A DNA stretch of 64,000 nucleotides from assembly GCF_014843005.1 (NCBI RefSeq), contig NZ_JACYXM010000001.1, positions 62,001 to 126,000 on the forward strand, read 5' to 3'. This document shows positions 9,361-17,358 of the stretch, in pieces. Each line of letters starts with the position of its first letter. Positions within the stretch are counted from its first letter, which is position 1. The position numbers and the translations under genes are program-made. This stretch comes from Rhodanobacter sp. DHG33. GTDB lineage: Bacteria; Pseudomonadota; Gammaproteobacteria; Xanthomonadales; Rhodanobacteraceae. The notes below the pieces were generated by a model. It was given only the letters and a program-made list of their open reading frames with translations, made no database searches and was not told the DNA's origin.

Positions 9361-9484
9361 GGATGCACGCAACGGCATCCATGGCTGGACACCTCCCTGG
9401 ACAGCCACCCGGACGCGGAGCCTCTCCCCTGGGCATCCGCCTCCCCGGCCCCGAAGGCTCCCCCTAGCCTTCGGGGCCTTTTTT
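9361..9484 (+). ncRNA. Candidate sX13-like small RNA downstream of polA
   Basis: This non-coding stretch folds into consecutive stem-loops. GGATGC/GCATCC (9361-9380) comes first. TGGCTG/CAGCCA (9382-9407) follows, with CCTCCC in its loop. GCGGA/TCCGC (9415-9440) has CTCCCC in its loop. The last is a perfect 13-base terminator stem (9447-9459 with 9466-9478) with a CCCCCT loop and six Ts. Three C-rich loops and a length near 120 nt match the Xanthomonas sRNA sX13, and the place after polA is that of Spot 42 and ErsA. A weak -10-like TATCTAT at 9354-9360 puts the 5' end near 9361-9366. Confidence 0.7.
9447..9484 (+). terminator. Rho-independent terminator of the polA-downstream sRNA
   Basis: GGCCCCGAAGGCT (9447-9459) pairs perfectly with AGCCTTCGGGGCC (9466-9478) around a CCCCCT loop and is followed by TTTTTT. 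It is the strongest intrinsic terminator in the window and probably forms the 3' end of the small RNA. Confidence 0.95.
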
Positions 9485-9489
9485 ATGGG

Positions 9490-9610
9490 CTCGTCCACGA
9501 ACACGAAGATCAAACGGGCGGCCATCCATGGCCGCACTGCTCAATTTTGTGCACTCGTCCCTGAGCACAGAGCAAGATCAAAAGGCGGCCATCCATAGCC
9601 GCACTACTCA
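9490..9610 (+). repeat. Two tandem copies of a dispersed palindromic repeat
   Basis: Copy one (9490-9542) and copy two (9554-9610) share CTCGTCC, then AAGATCAAA, then GGCGGCCATCCAT and GCCGCACT. The core GCGGCCAT-CC-ATGGCCGC is an 8-base inverted repeat; copy two has one change in it. A third copy lies on the other strand at 32219-32270. The first copy follows directly on a terminator via the string TTTTTTATGGGC, a link also present at the third copy. Confidence 0.75.
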
Positions 9611-9710
9611 AAAAGAGCCGCTCCGCGGAGCTTTGTCCCGACAGCCCTGCACTTCATCTGCATGGACCGACCCGGCATACTCGAAGCCCATACCTTCCAG
9701 GGAAGATCCC

Positions 9711-9929
9711 ATGCGCTTCGCACTGATCGTCATCGGTCTCGTCCTGCTCGTCGGCGGTCTGTGGGTGGTGTTCGGCCACGGCGGCTACCAGCAGACCGAC
9801 ACGCTGGTCCAGCTCGGCTCAGCCAAGCTCACCGCCACGCACGAGAAGGCTTTCCCGCAGTGGGCGGGCATCGCCGGCATCGTGGTGGGCGCCGTGCTGG
9901 CGCTGGGCGGCATCTTCAAGAAGAGCTGA
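9711..9929 (+). CDS. Small two-helix membrane protein
   Basis: A 72-residue protein with two hydrophobic helices, at about residues 3-22 (FALIVIGLVLLVGGLWVVF) and 49-68 (WAGIAGIVVGAVLALGGIF), joined by a polar loop. The ATG at 9711 follows a GGGAAG ribosome binding site. The layout resembles DUF3185-type inner-membrane proteins, but I cannot confirm the family. It sits alone between the sRNA/repeat region and uvrD. Function unknown. Confidence 0.7.
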   Translation: MRFALIVIGLVLLVGGLWVVFGHGGYQQTDTLVQLGSAKLTATHEKAFPQWAGIAGIVVGAVLALGGIFKKS

Positions 9930-9942
9930 GCGCCGCAACCGC

Positions 9943-9948
9943 TACAAT
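9943..9948 (+). promoter_or_regulatory. Candidate -10 element placed for a leaderless uvrD mRNA
   Basis: TACAAT ends only seven bases before the uvrD ATG (9956). A transcript starting the usual six to eight bases after a -10 would begin at or next to the start codon. The same TACAAT-to-ATG spacing is found before the genes at 25608 and 36417. Confidence 0.5.
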
Positions 9949-9955
9949 GGGTGCG

Positions 9956-12175
9956 ATGGATGTCTCGCACCTGATCGACTCGCTCAACGACGCGCAGCGC
10001 GAAGCCGTCTGCGCCCCGCCCGGCCACTACCTCGTCCTCGCCGGCGCCGGTTCCGGCAAGACCCGTGTGCTCACCCACCGCATCGGCTGGCTGATGCAGG
10101 TGGAACGCGTGCCGCCCTGGGCGATCCTCGCCGTCACCTTCACCAACAAGGCCGCGGGCGAGATGCGCGCGCGCCTGGAAAGCCTGATCCCGGGCGGCAC
10201 GCAAGGCCTCACCGTGGGCACCTTCCACGGCATCGCCCATCGCCTGCTGCGCCGGCACTGGCGCGAGGCCAGCCTGCCGGAAGGCTTCCAGATCCTCGAC
10301 GCCGACGACCAGCAGCGGCTGGTGAAACGCGTGGTCGCCGGCCTCGGGCTGGACGAGGCGCGCTTCCCGCCGCGCCAGGCCACGTGGACGATCAACGGCT
10401 GGAAGGACGAGGGCAAGCGCCCCGACGCCATCGAGCATCGCGATCATCCCGTCACCGCCACCCTGGTGCGCATCTACCAGGCCTACGAGGACGCCTGCCG
10501 CCGCGCCGGCCTGGTGGATTTCGCCGAGCTGCTGCTGCGCGCGCACGAGCTGTGGCTGAAGAATCCCGCCGTGCTGGAGCACTACCAGAGCCGCTGGCGG
10601 CATCTGCTGATCGACGAGTTCCAGGACACCAACGCGCTGCAGTACGCCTGGATCCGCGTGCTCGCCGGCCACACCGGCAAAGTGTTCGCCGTGGGCGACG
10701 ACGACCAGAGCATCTACGGCTGGCGCGGCGCGAAGGTGGAGAACATGCAGCAGTTCCTGCGCGATTTCCCTGGCTCGCGCACGATCAAGCTGGAACAGAA
10801 CTACCGCTCCACCGCCACCATCCTGAAAGCGGCCAACCAGGTGATCGCGCGCAACGGCGGCCGCCTCGGCAAGGAATTGTGGACGGCCGGCGGCGAGGGC
10901 GAACGCATCGCGCTGTACGCCGCCTACAACGAGCAGGACGAGGCGCGCTTCGTCATCGAGCGCATCCGCGAATACATCGCCGAACACGGCAGCGCGCGCG
11001 ATTGCGCCATCCTCTACCGCTCCAACGCGCAGTCGCGCAACTTCGAAGAACAGCTCACCCAGCGCAGCATTCCCTACCGCGTCTATGGCGGCCAGCGCTT
11101 CTTCGACCGCGCGGAAATCAAGGACGCGCTGGCCTACCTGCGCCTCACCGCCAATCGCCACGACGACGCCTCGTTCGAGCGCGCCGTGAACACGCCGCCG
11201 CGCGGCATCGGCGACCGCACGCTCGACACGCTGCGCCGCCGCGCCCGCCACGACAGCCAGTCGTTGTGGGAGGCCGCCCTCGCCGAACTGGCGGGAAGCG
11301 AACTGGCCGGCCGCGCGAAGAATGCGGTGAAAGGCTTTCTCGTGCTGATCGACGAGATGGCCCGCACCTTCAATCCCCTGCTCTCCGCATCCGCCGGGGA
11401 CGAGGCGAGCGATCCTGCGCTGCCCCTCGCCGAACGGATCGACCACGTCCTCACCCACACCGGTCTGCGCGACCACTACGAGAAGGACAGCCGTGGCAAC
11501 GGCGAGGCGCGCATCGAGAACCTCGACGAACTGGTCAACGTTGCCAGCCGCTTCGAACGCACGCAGGAAGACATCGACGCCGGCCTCGACGAACTCGCCG
11601 CCTTCCTTTCGCACGCCGCACTGGAAGCCGGCGAAGGCCAGGGCGAAGCGTGGGACGACTGCGTGCAGCTGATGACGCTGCATTCGGCCAAGGGCCTGGA
11701 GTTCCCGCTGGTGTTCCTGGTCGGGCTGGAGGAAGGCCTGTTTCCCAGCCAGCGCTCCACCGAGGACGAAGGCAGGCTGGAAGAAGAACGCCGCCTCGCC
11801 TACGTGGGCATCACCCGCGCCCGCGAACGCCTCGTCATCAGCTATGCCGAATCGCGCCGCATGCACGGCACCGAAATGCTGGCTCGCCCTTCGCGCTTTC
11901 TCGCCGAGATGCCAGCCGAGCTGATCGACGAAGTGCGCCCGCGCGTGCAGGTGAGCCGGCCGCTCTATGCCGGTGCCGGCCGCCACGTCGATCATGCACC
12001 GCTGCAGGAAGATCTTCCGGTCAAGCTTGGCCAGCGCGTCAACCATCCCAGCTTCGGCGAAGGCGTGGTGGTCAGCGCCGAAGGCAGCGGTGCGCATACG
12101 CGGCTGCAGGTGAATTTCGAGAATGCAGGCAACAAGTGGCTGGTGGCGGCCTACGCCAACCTCACGCCGCTCTAG
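9956..12175 (+). CDS. uvrD: DNA helicase II, UvrD
   Basis: Superfamily 1A 3'-5' helicase for nucleotide-excision and mismatch repair, 739 residues. The start MDVSHLIDSLNDAQREAV matches UvrD of Escherichia coli almost exactly, which decides the ATG at 9956 over the one at 9947. Seen in order: Walker A GAGSGKT, Walker B DEFQDTN, GDDDQSIYGWRGA, QNYRST, the late LHSAKGLEF motif, GITRARERL, and a C-terminal Tudor-like domain (GQRVNHPSFGEGVV) characteristic of UvrD/PcrA rather than Rep. A bidirectional terminator follows. Confidence 0.97.
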   Translation: MDVSHLIDSLNDAQREAVCAPPGHYLVLAGAGSGKTRVLTHRIGWLMQVERVPPWAILAVTFTNKAAGEMRARLESLIPGGTQGLTVGTFHGIAHRLLRRHWREASLPEGFQILDADDQQRLVKRVVAGLGLDEARFPPRQATWTINGWKDEGKRPDAIEHRDHPVTATLVRIYQAYEDACRRAGLVDFAELLLRAHELWLKNPAVLEHYQSRWRHLLIDEFQDTNALQYAWIRVLAGHTGKVFAVGDDDQSIYGWRGAKVENMQQFLRDFPGSRTIKLEQNYRSTATILKAANQVIARNGGRLGKELWTAGGEGERIALYAAYNEQDEARFVIERIREYIAEHGSARDCAILYRSNAQSRNFEEQLTQRSIPYRVYGGQRFFDRAEIKDALAYLRLTANRHDDASFERAVNTPPRGIGDRTLDTLRRRARHDSQSLWEAALAELAGSELAGRAKNAVKGFLVLIDEMARTFNPLLSASAGDEASDPALPLAERIDHVLTHTGLRDHYEKDSRGNGEARIENLDELVNVASRFERTQEDIDAGLDELAAFLSHAALEAGEGQGEAWDDCVQLMTLHSAKGLEFPLVFLVGLEEGLFPSQRSTEDEGRLEEERRLAYVGITRARERLVISYAESRRMHGTEMLARPSRFLAEMPAELIDEVRPRVQVSRPLYAGAGRHVDHAPLQEDLPVKLGQRVNHPSFGEGVVVSAEGSGAHTRLQVNFENAGNKWLVAAYANLTPL

Positions 12176-12198
12176 TTCTCGCAAAGCCGCCAAAGAAA

Positions 12199-12223
12199 AC
12201 GCCCCGACAAAGGGGCGTTTTTT
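12199..12223. terminator. Bidirectional terminator between uvrD and the GlsB-like gene
   Basis: ACGCCCC (12199-12205) pairs with GGGGCGT (12212-12218), with a T run after it and an A run before it. It can therefore end both the uvrD transcript and the opposing small-gene transcript. Confidence 0.9.
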
Positions 12224-12272
12224 CTCCGTCCGGGCTGGAGTGCGTACTCGGCCTTCGCGAGGCCGCTACGTG

Positions 12273-12518
12273 TCACGCTCGCTTGATGAGGCGGATCAGG
12301 AACAGCAGGATCACGGCGCCGATGACGGCGGTGATGATCGATCCGATCCAGCCGCTGCCGAGGTGAATGCCCAACACGCCGAACAGCCAGCCGCCGATGA
12401 AGGCACCGACGATGCCGACGATGATATCGACGATCAGGCCGAAGCCGCCGCCCTTGACCAGCAGGCCGGCCAGCCAACCCGCGATGGCGCCAACCACGAT
12501 CCACGCAATGAAGCCCAT
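12273..12518 (-). CDS. GlsB/YeaQ/YmgE family membrane protein
   Basis: An 81-residue, very hydrophobic Gly/Ile-rich protein with three predicted helices, starting MGFIAWIVVGAIAGWLAG. It belongs to the family once called transglycosylase-associated proteins, small inner-membrane proteins often induced by stress. A GAGAGGGA ribosome binding site precedes the ATG at 12518. It is monocistronic, convergent with uvrD and sharing its terminator. The molecular role is not known. Confidence 0.9.
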   Translation of the reverse strand: MGFIAWIVVGAIAGWLAGLLVKGGGFGLIVDIIVGIVGAFIGGWLFGVLGIHLGSGWIGSIITAVIGAVILLFLIRLIKRA

Positions 12519-12729
12519 GATGTGTCCCTCTCTTGGAAGTGAACAAGCGTCGCCGCAGCCGCCATGCCTTCCTGTCGACCACTCCGCTGCCTGACGGCTC
12601 CTGGTGGCAATCCACTGGTCGGGACATGCACTACGCAGGGCGAGTATGCGTCCGAGGGAGGGCGCCCACTATAGGAATAGTCTCAAGACCGCCCTGCTTC
12701 GTTCATTGCCGTATGGGCCTCGGGCCCCG

Positions 12730-13983
12730 TCATCCGCGCAGCCGCGGCACGCCGTGCTCATCGCGCTCTTCGATGGCGATGGCATTCGTGTCGATCACGC
12801 CGACCTTGTCCGATGGCATGGGCTGGACGGCTTCGCCGCGGGCCATGGCCAAGGCATTGCGGTAACAGCGCTCCGCCTGTGCGGCATCGCCCCGGCCAGC
12901 GTGCGCGTCGCCCAGCGCCTCCCAGGCGCCGCTGCTCGGCTCCAGCGCCAGCGAGCGTTCGAGGTATTGGCGTGCCTTGCCCCACAGTCCGGAGCGCACG
13001 CAAATGCGGCCGGCCGCGAGCAACAGGACGGCATCGTTCGGATGGTCGGCCAGCCAACCTTCGGCACGGCCGAGACGCGCGGCCAGGTCGCCGCCGGCTA
13101 GTACGCCATAGGCTTCCACCAGTTCGGGCGACCATTCGCGGCGCAAGGCGGATTCCAGCTCGTCCATCGCCGGCAGCACGAGGCCGAAGCCGGCGGCGCG
13201 GCGCGCGTAGGCATTGATGGCGGCAGGGGCGCGGCGCTGCGTCTTGGGCAGCTGCGACCACAACGTGTTGAGCGCTGCACCATCGGGCGCGGCATGGATG
13301 GCGGCAACCAGCACCCTGGCCTCGAGCGCGGTGTAGCCGCGCGTGCCGAGCGCGCCGCTTTTCTGCAGCGGTTCCAGCGTGGCGAGCGCGCGGCGGGTAT
13401 CTCCCGCGGCAAGTGCTGAGAGCGCCAGCTCGCGCCAGCCGCCGGGCGGCAACGCGGCCTTGTCGGCATCCGGCGCGAGCAAGGCCAGTGCCTCGGCGGG
13501 TTTGCCGTCGCGGCGCAGCACGCGGGCGCGCAGCACGCGGGCGGCCTGCGGCGCGGCCTGCGAGGCTTCGGCGAGAATCTCCAGTGCACGGCCATGTTCG
13601 CCGCGGCGCGAAGCGGCTTCGGCGGACGCGAGCAAGGCGACGCCACGCAGCGCATCCAGTCGCGAGGCGCGATTCAGATCGCGCTCCGCATCGCCGTGGC
13701 GGCCTTCCATCAGCGCGATCAGGCCATCGCCCAGGCGCTTGCGGCTGAGCCGGCGATGCCGGCGCGACAGCGCGCCGAACGGCCAGCGCAGCAAGCGCCA
13801 CAACGCGGTGAGCACCGCCCATGCCAGCAGCAGGATGACGACCGCGGCAACCACCGTGGTCTGTACGCGCCAGCCGTGCAGGCGCACCAGCACGTAGCCG
13901 GGATCGATCGCCACCCAGTGCCAGCCGAACGCGGCCAGCGCGGCGACGATCGCCAGCAGCAGGATCCAGCGCCACAGGTTCAT
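12730..13983 (-). CDS. hemY: HemY-type TPR membrane protein of the heme operon
   Basis: A 417-residue inner-membrane protein with two N-terminal helices (residues about 4-24 and 40-62) and a long TPR-rich cytoplasmic or periplasmic part. This is the proteobacterial HemY that follows hemX, not the Gram-positive protoporphyrinogen oxidase of the same name. Its C-terminal TPR motif reads EPSSGAWEALGDAHAGRGD. It overlaps hemX by four bases (ATGA), showing translational coupling. A role in late heme synthesis is inferred from context only. Confidence 0.9.
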   Translation of the reverse strand: MNLWRWILLLAIVAALAAFGWHWVAIDPGYVLVRLHGWRVQTTVVAAVVILLLAWAVLTALWRLLRWPFGALSRRHRRLSRKRLGDGLIALMEGRHGDAERDLNRASRLDALRGVALLASAEAASRRGEHGRALEILAEASQAAPQAARVLRARVLRRDGKPAEALALLAPDADKAALPPGGWRELALSALAAGDTRRALATLEPLQKSGALGTRGYTALEARVLVAAIHAAPDGAALNTLWSQLPKTQRRAPAAINAYARRAAGFGLVLPAMDELESALRREWSPELVEAYGVLAGGDLAARLGRAEGWLADHPNDAVLLLAAGRICVRSGLWGKARQYLERSLALEPSSGAWEALGDAHAGRGDAAQAERCYRNALAMARGEAVQPMPSDKVGVIDTNAIAIEERDEHGVPRLRG

Positions 13984-15095
13984 CGGGCCGCTCCCTTGGC
14001 CGCTGCAGGCGCGGGTGCACTGGCCGCGGACGAGGGGTTGCTGGACAGCGCATGCACCGCGCGCAAATTGCGCAGCTCGGTCAGCGCCGCTCCCAGCGGC
14101 ACGGAGGTGTCGCTCGGCACCGCGCCCGCGAGCTGTTTCAACGCGGCGTGTGCCTGCTGCACGTCGTCGCTATGGCCGTCGAACTGGTTGGCGAGGCCAG
14201 TATCGGCGCGTTGCAGCGCCGCAGCGTAGGCCTTCGGGTCGTGCGCCAGCAGCGCAGCCTGCGCCTGTGCGAGATCCAGCGCCACCAGTTCGCGCGCGAA
14301 GCGCGCATCCGCCACCGCCAGCGGCGTGCCGTTGTCGCGCTGCACGCTGACCACGCCGGTCAATGCGCGCGCTATGCGCGACCATGCGCCGGACGACGAG
14401 GCGCCGGCCGGCGCATCCAGCGGTTTCAGCGGCAGCATGGGCACGGTCTCGCGCAACGCCGTCAGCCTGGTCAGTGCCTCGGCCTGGCTGGCCGGCTGAC
14501 TGGCGAGCAGGGCGACCCGCTCGGCCTCGACGTTCTGGCGCAGTCCCGCAAACGCGCCGTCGTTCACCGCGGACAATGTCTGCGCGGCCAGCGCATAGGC
14601 TGCCGCCGCGCCCTGCGCATCGTGGAACAACTCATAGCGTTCCTTGGCCATGCGCAGCAGCGATTCGGTTTCGTCGAGCAAGGTGGCGTCGTGTGCGCTC
14701 AGCGTGCTTTCGGAGAGCTTGCCTACCGCACCTTCCAGCGCGCGCAGGCGATCGCCCTGCGCCTGCTGCGCAGATTCCAGCGTGCGGTCCAGCTGATCGA
14801 AGCCATCCAGCCGTTGCGCGAGATTGGCGCGGCCACCGCTGCCGCTCGCCAGGGCAGATTCCAGTGCGGCCACGCGTTGCTGCATGGCCGCCATCGCCTT
14901 CGCATCGGCGACGCGATGCTGGCGCTGCTGCCATTGGCGCCACCCCACATAACCGGAGGCCAGCAGAGCGAACAGCGCCAGCAGCAGCGCCAACGCGACG
15001 CTGCCGCCGCGCGGCGCAGCAGCGCGTGTGGAGGGTTTGCTGGCGCGCGGCGCAGCAGCGGGCGCGGTGGACGGCGTGGTGTCGTTTTCGTTCAT
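13980..15095 (-). CDS. hemX: HemX, uroporphyrinogen-III C-methyltransferase-like membrane protein
   Basis: A 371-residue protein with an N-terminal Ser/Thr/Ala-rich cytoplasmic tail, one transmembrane helix at about residues 31-51 (SVALALLLALFALLASGYVG) and a long coiled-coil region. The database name is misleading: there is no methyltransferase fold, and the protein is thought to be an assembly or regulatory partner in heme synthesis. It lies between hemD (53-base gap) and hemY (ATGA overlap) in the classical order. Confidence 0.9.
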   Translation of the reverse strand: MNENDTTPSTAPAAAPRASKPSTRAAAPRGGSVALALLLALFALLASGYVGWRQWQQRQHRVADAKAMAAMQQRVAALESALASGSGGRANLAQRLDGFDQLDRTLESAQQAQGDRLRALEGAVGKLSESTLSAHDATLLDETESLLRMAKERYELFHDAQGAAAAYALAAQTLSAVNDGAFAGLRQNVEAERVALLASQPASQAEALTRLTALRETVPMLPLKPLDAPAGASSSGAWSRIARALTGVVSVQRDNGTPLAVADARFARELVALDLAQAQAALLAHDPKAYAAALQRADTGLANQFDGHSDDVQQAHAALKQLAGAVPSDTSVPLGAALTELRNLRAVHALSSNPSSAASAPAPAAAKGAAR

Positions 15096-15148
15096 GTCCG
15101 CATGCTAGCAGGCGGCCCACGGGCGTTCGTTGCAAGCTCGTGAAACGG

Positions 15149-15904
15149 TCAGCGCGGGGCCGCAGCCTCGATCAAGTCGGAGGCGAGCGCGGATTCGGCG
15201 CGCACAATGCGCACGAATCCCGCTTCGCGGGCCGCTTGCTCCAGCCGCTCGCTGCTGACCACGGCCACCGCCGCGCGCAAACGCGACCACGCTGCCGCCG
15301 GCAACCGCTGCGCGAGGTTGTGCAACGCCTCGGCGCTGGAGACGAGCACGCGCGCCGAAAGCGGCAACGCCTGCACCGCTTCGACATGCCGCCTATCCCA
15401 TCGCGGCGCCACGCGCTGATACACATGCACTTCACGCAGTTGCGCGCCGCGCGCGACCAACTGTTCACGCAACAAGCCACGGCCACCCGGCGCGCCGATC
15501 AGCGCCACGCGCATGCCTTGCAGGTCCTGCATCACCGGCAGATCCAACAGGCCTTCGCTGTCCTGCCGCGACGGCGCTTGCGCGAGTACGCCATGACGGC
15601 GCAGCGCCTGCGCCGTGCCCTGCCCCACGGCGAGCACGATGGCCCTGCTGCGCAAAGGCGACAGCAGGGCAGCAAAGCGCACGGCGGCGGGGCTGGTGAA
15701 CACCAGCAATCCATCTTTCATCGCGGCGCGCATCTGCGCGGGCAACGCCGGATCATCGATCGCCCGCAACGACAGGCCTGGCAGCAACAACGGCACGCCG
15801 GCTCGCGCCCGCACACGTCGCATTAAGGCCGCAGCCGTGCCGGCAGGTCGGGTGATCACCACCACGCGGCCACGCAACGACGGAATGTGCGGCTTGCGAC
15901 CCAT
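15149..15904 (-). CDS. hemD: Uroporphyrinogen-III synthase
   Basis: Converts hydroxymethylbilane to uroporphyrinogen III. The 251-residue product has the usual weak conservation of the family, beginning LRGRVVVITRPAG and ending with the second Rossmann-like half (ALPLSARVLVSSAEALHNL). The ATG at 15904 gives the normal length; an in-frame ATG at 15961 is a less likely alternative. hemC, the usual upstream partner, is absent, and the upstream neighbour is a divergent glycosidase gene. Confidence 0.88.
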   Translation of the reverse strand: MGRKPHIPSLRGRVVVITRPAGTAAALMRRVRARAGVPLLLPGLSLRAIDDPALPAQMRAAMKDGLLVFTSPAAVRFAALLSPLRSRAIVLAVGQGTAQALRRHGVLAQAPSRQDSEGLLDLPVMQDLQGMRVALIGAPGGRGLLREQLVARGAQLREVHVYQRVAPRWDRRHVEAVQALPLSARVLVSSAEALHNLAQRLPAAAWSRLRAAVAVVSSERLEQAAREAGFVRIVRAESALASDLIEAAAPR

Positions 15905-16034
15905 GCGGCGTCCGGCTGGCCAACCCGCATCGTGCGGGCAACAGAGCACGAGTATAGCCATGCCCTCCGCGGCCCTTGCCGCTACCGGCGGCATGTCCAG
16001 CGCGGTTCGACCCATGTTGTATGGACGGCTCATT

Positions 16035-16062
16035 TGTCGCACAATTGCTCAATTGTCGGACA
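16035..16062. promoter_or_regulatory. Operator-like dyad upstream of the GH27 genes
   Basis: Two 13-base arms, TGTCGCACAATTG and CAATTGTCGGACA, face each other across CT and match at all but the two central GC/CG positions. The dyad lies 81 bases before the GH27 start at 16143 and within the divergent hemD spacer. Size and symmetry fit a LacI- or GntR-type repressor site controlling the galactosidase pair. No such regulator gene is in the window. Confidence 0.55.
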
Positions 16063-16142
16063 TTATTCCGATTTCGACCTCGCGCGCAGCGATGTCGGCC
16101 GAATGCGTTGCCATGCAGTTCCACATCCCTGGGGAGAAGCTG

Positions 16143-17345
16143 ATGCGCTGGCTGGTCTTGTCGATTTTCACCTTGATGTCGTGGCTCGCCGTAGCCGTAT
16201 CGCCTGCCATCGCCGGCGGCCCGCAGCCCGACCCGCCGCGCGAACCCAACGGACTGGCGCTCACACCGCCGATGGGTTGGAACTCCTGGAACCATTTCGG
16301 CTGCAACATCAGCGAGCAGACCATCCGCGCGGCCGCCGACGCCATCGTGAGCTCGGGCATGAAGGACGCCGGCTACCGGTACGTGGTGATCGACGATTGC
16401 TGGCACGGCCCCCGCGACGCCGAAGGCAACATCACCGCCGATCCGACGCGCTTCCCCTCCGGCATCAAGGCGCTGGCCGACTACATCCATTCGAAGGGCC
16501 TGAAGTTCGGCATCTACTCCGATGCCGGAACCAAAACCTGCGCCGGCCGCCCCGGCAGCCGCGGCCACGAATATCAGGATGCGCAGACCTATGCCTCCTG
16601 GGGCGTGGATTACCTCAAGTACGACTGGTGCCATACGGGCACGCAGAACGGCCAGTCCTCCTACGAGCTGATGGGCGACGCGTTGCGCGCCAGCGGCCGC
16701 CCCATCGTGTTCAGCCTGTGCGATTGGGGCAGCAACAAGGATTGGCTGTGGGCGAAGAACGTCGGCAACCTCTGGCGCACCACGGGCGACATCTACGACG
16801 GCTGGGAAAGCCGTGACGGCCGTCAGAACGGCATGACCAACATCGTGGACATGCAGGCCGACCTGGCGCACTACGCCGGCCCCGGCCACTGGAACGACCC
16901 GGACATGCTGGAAATCGGCAACGGCGGCATGAGCGCCGAGGAATACAAGTCGCAGTTCAGCCTGTGGGCGGAGATGGCGGCGCCGCTGATGGCGGGCAAC
17001 GACCTGTCGACGATGAGCGCGGAGACCCGCTCCATCCTCACCAACCGCGAGGTCATCGCGGTGGACCAGGATGCGCTGGGCGCGCAGGGCCAGCGCGTGT
17101 TCAAGGACGGCGACCGCGAAGTGTGGTCCAAGCCGCTCAAGGGCGGCGGCCGCGCCGTGGTGCTGTTCAACCGCGGCGCACAGGCCAGCCGCATCGCCGC
17201 GGACTGGAACATGCTCGGCTACCCGCAAGGCATCCCCATGCGCGTGCGCGACCTGTGGCGGCACGCGGATCTGCCGCGCGCGAACGGCAGCTTCGCGGCC
17301 GAGGTTCCGCCGCACGGCGTGGTGATGGTGCGCATCGACAACTGA
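16143..17345 (+). CDS. Secreted GH27 alpha-galactosidase-type glycosidase (first copy)
   Basis: A 400-residue family-27 glycoside hydrolase with an N-terminal signal peptide (about residues 1-25). GH27 enzymes cleave terminal alpha-galactose, or alpha-N-acetylgalactosamine or beta-L-arabinopyranose, from plant or surface glycans. The nucleophile is Asp161 in YLKYDWC and the acid/base Asp216 in WRTTGDIYD; the TPPMGWNSWN start and WNDPDML motif are also typical. A C-terminal beta-sandwich follows the barrel. GGGGAG precedes the ATG at 16143. It is followed after 13 bases by a close paralogue. Substrate cannot be fixed from sequence. Confidence 0.93.
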   Translation: MRWLVLSIFTLMSWLAVAVSPAIAGGPQPDPPREPNGLALTPPMGWNSWNHFGCNISEQTIRAAADAIVSSGMKDAGYRYVVIDDCWHGPRDAEGNITADPTRFPSGIKALADYIHSKGLKFGIYSDAGTKTCAGRPGSRGHEYQDAQTYASWGVDYLKYDWCHTGTQNGQSSYELMGDALRASGRPIVFSLCDWGSNKDWLWAKNVGNLWRTTGDIYDGWESRDGRQNGMTNIVDMQADLAHYAGPGHWNDPDMLEIGNGGMSAEEYKSQFSLWAEMAAPLMAGNDLSTMSAETRSILTNREVIAVDQDALGAQGQRVFKDGDREVWSKPLKGGGRAVVLFNRGAQASRIAADWNMLGYPQGIPMRVRDLWRHADLPRANGSFAAEVPPHGVVMVRIDN

Positions 17346-17358
17346 GGGAGGACGACCG

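Noticed and set aside
9785-12193. Long minus-strand frame antisense to uvrD
   Set aside because: The composition is that of a codon-position shadow, there are no domain motifs, and it lies wholly opposite a certain gene.
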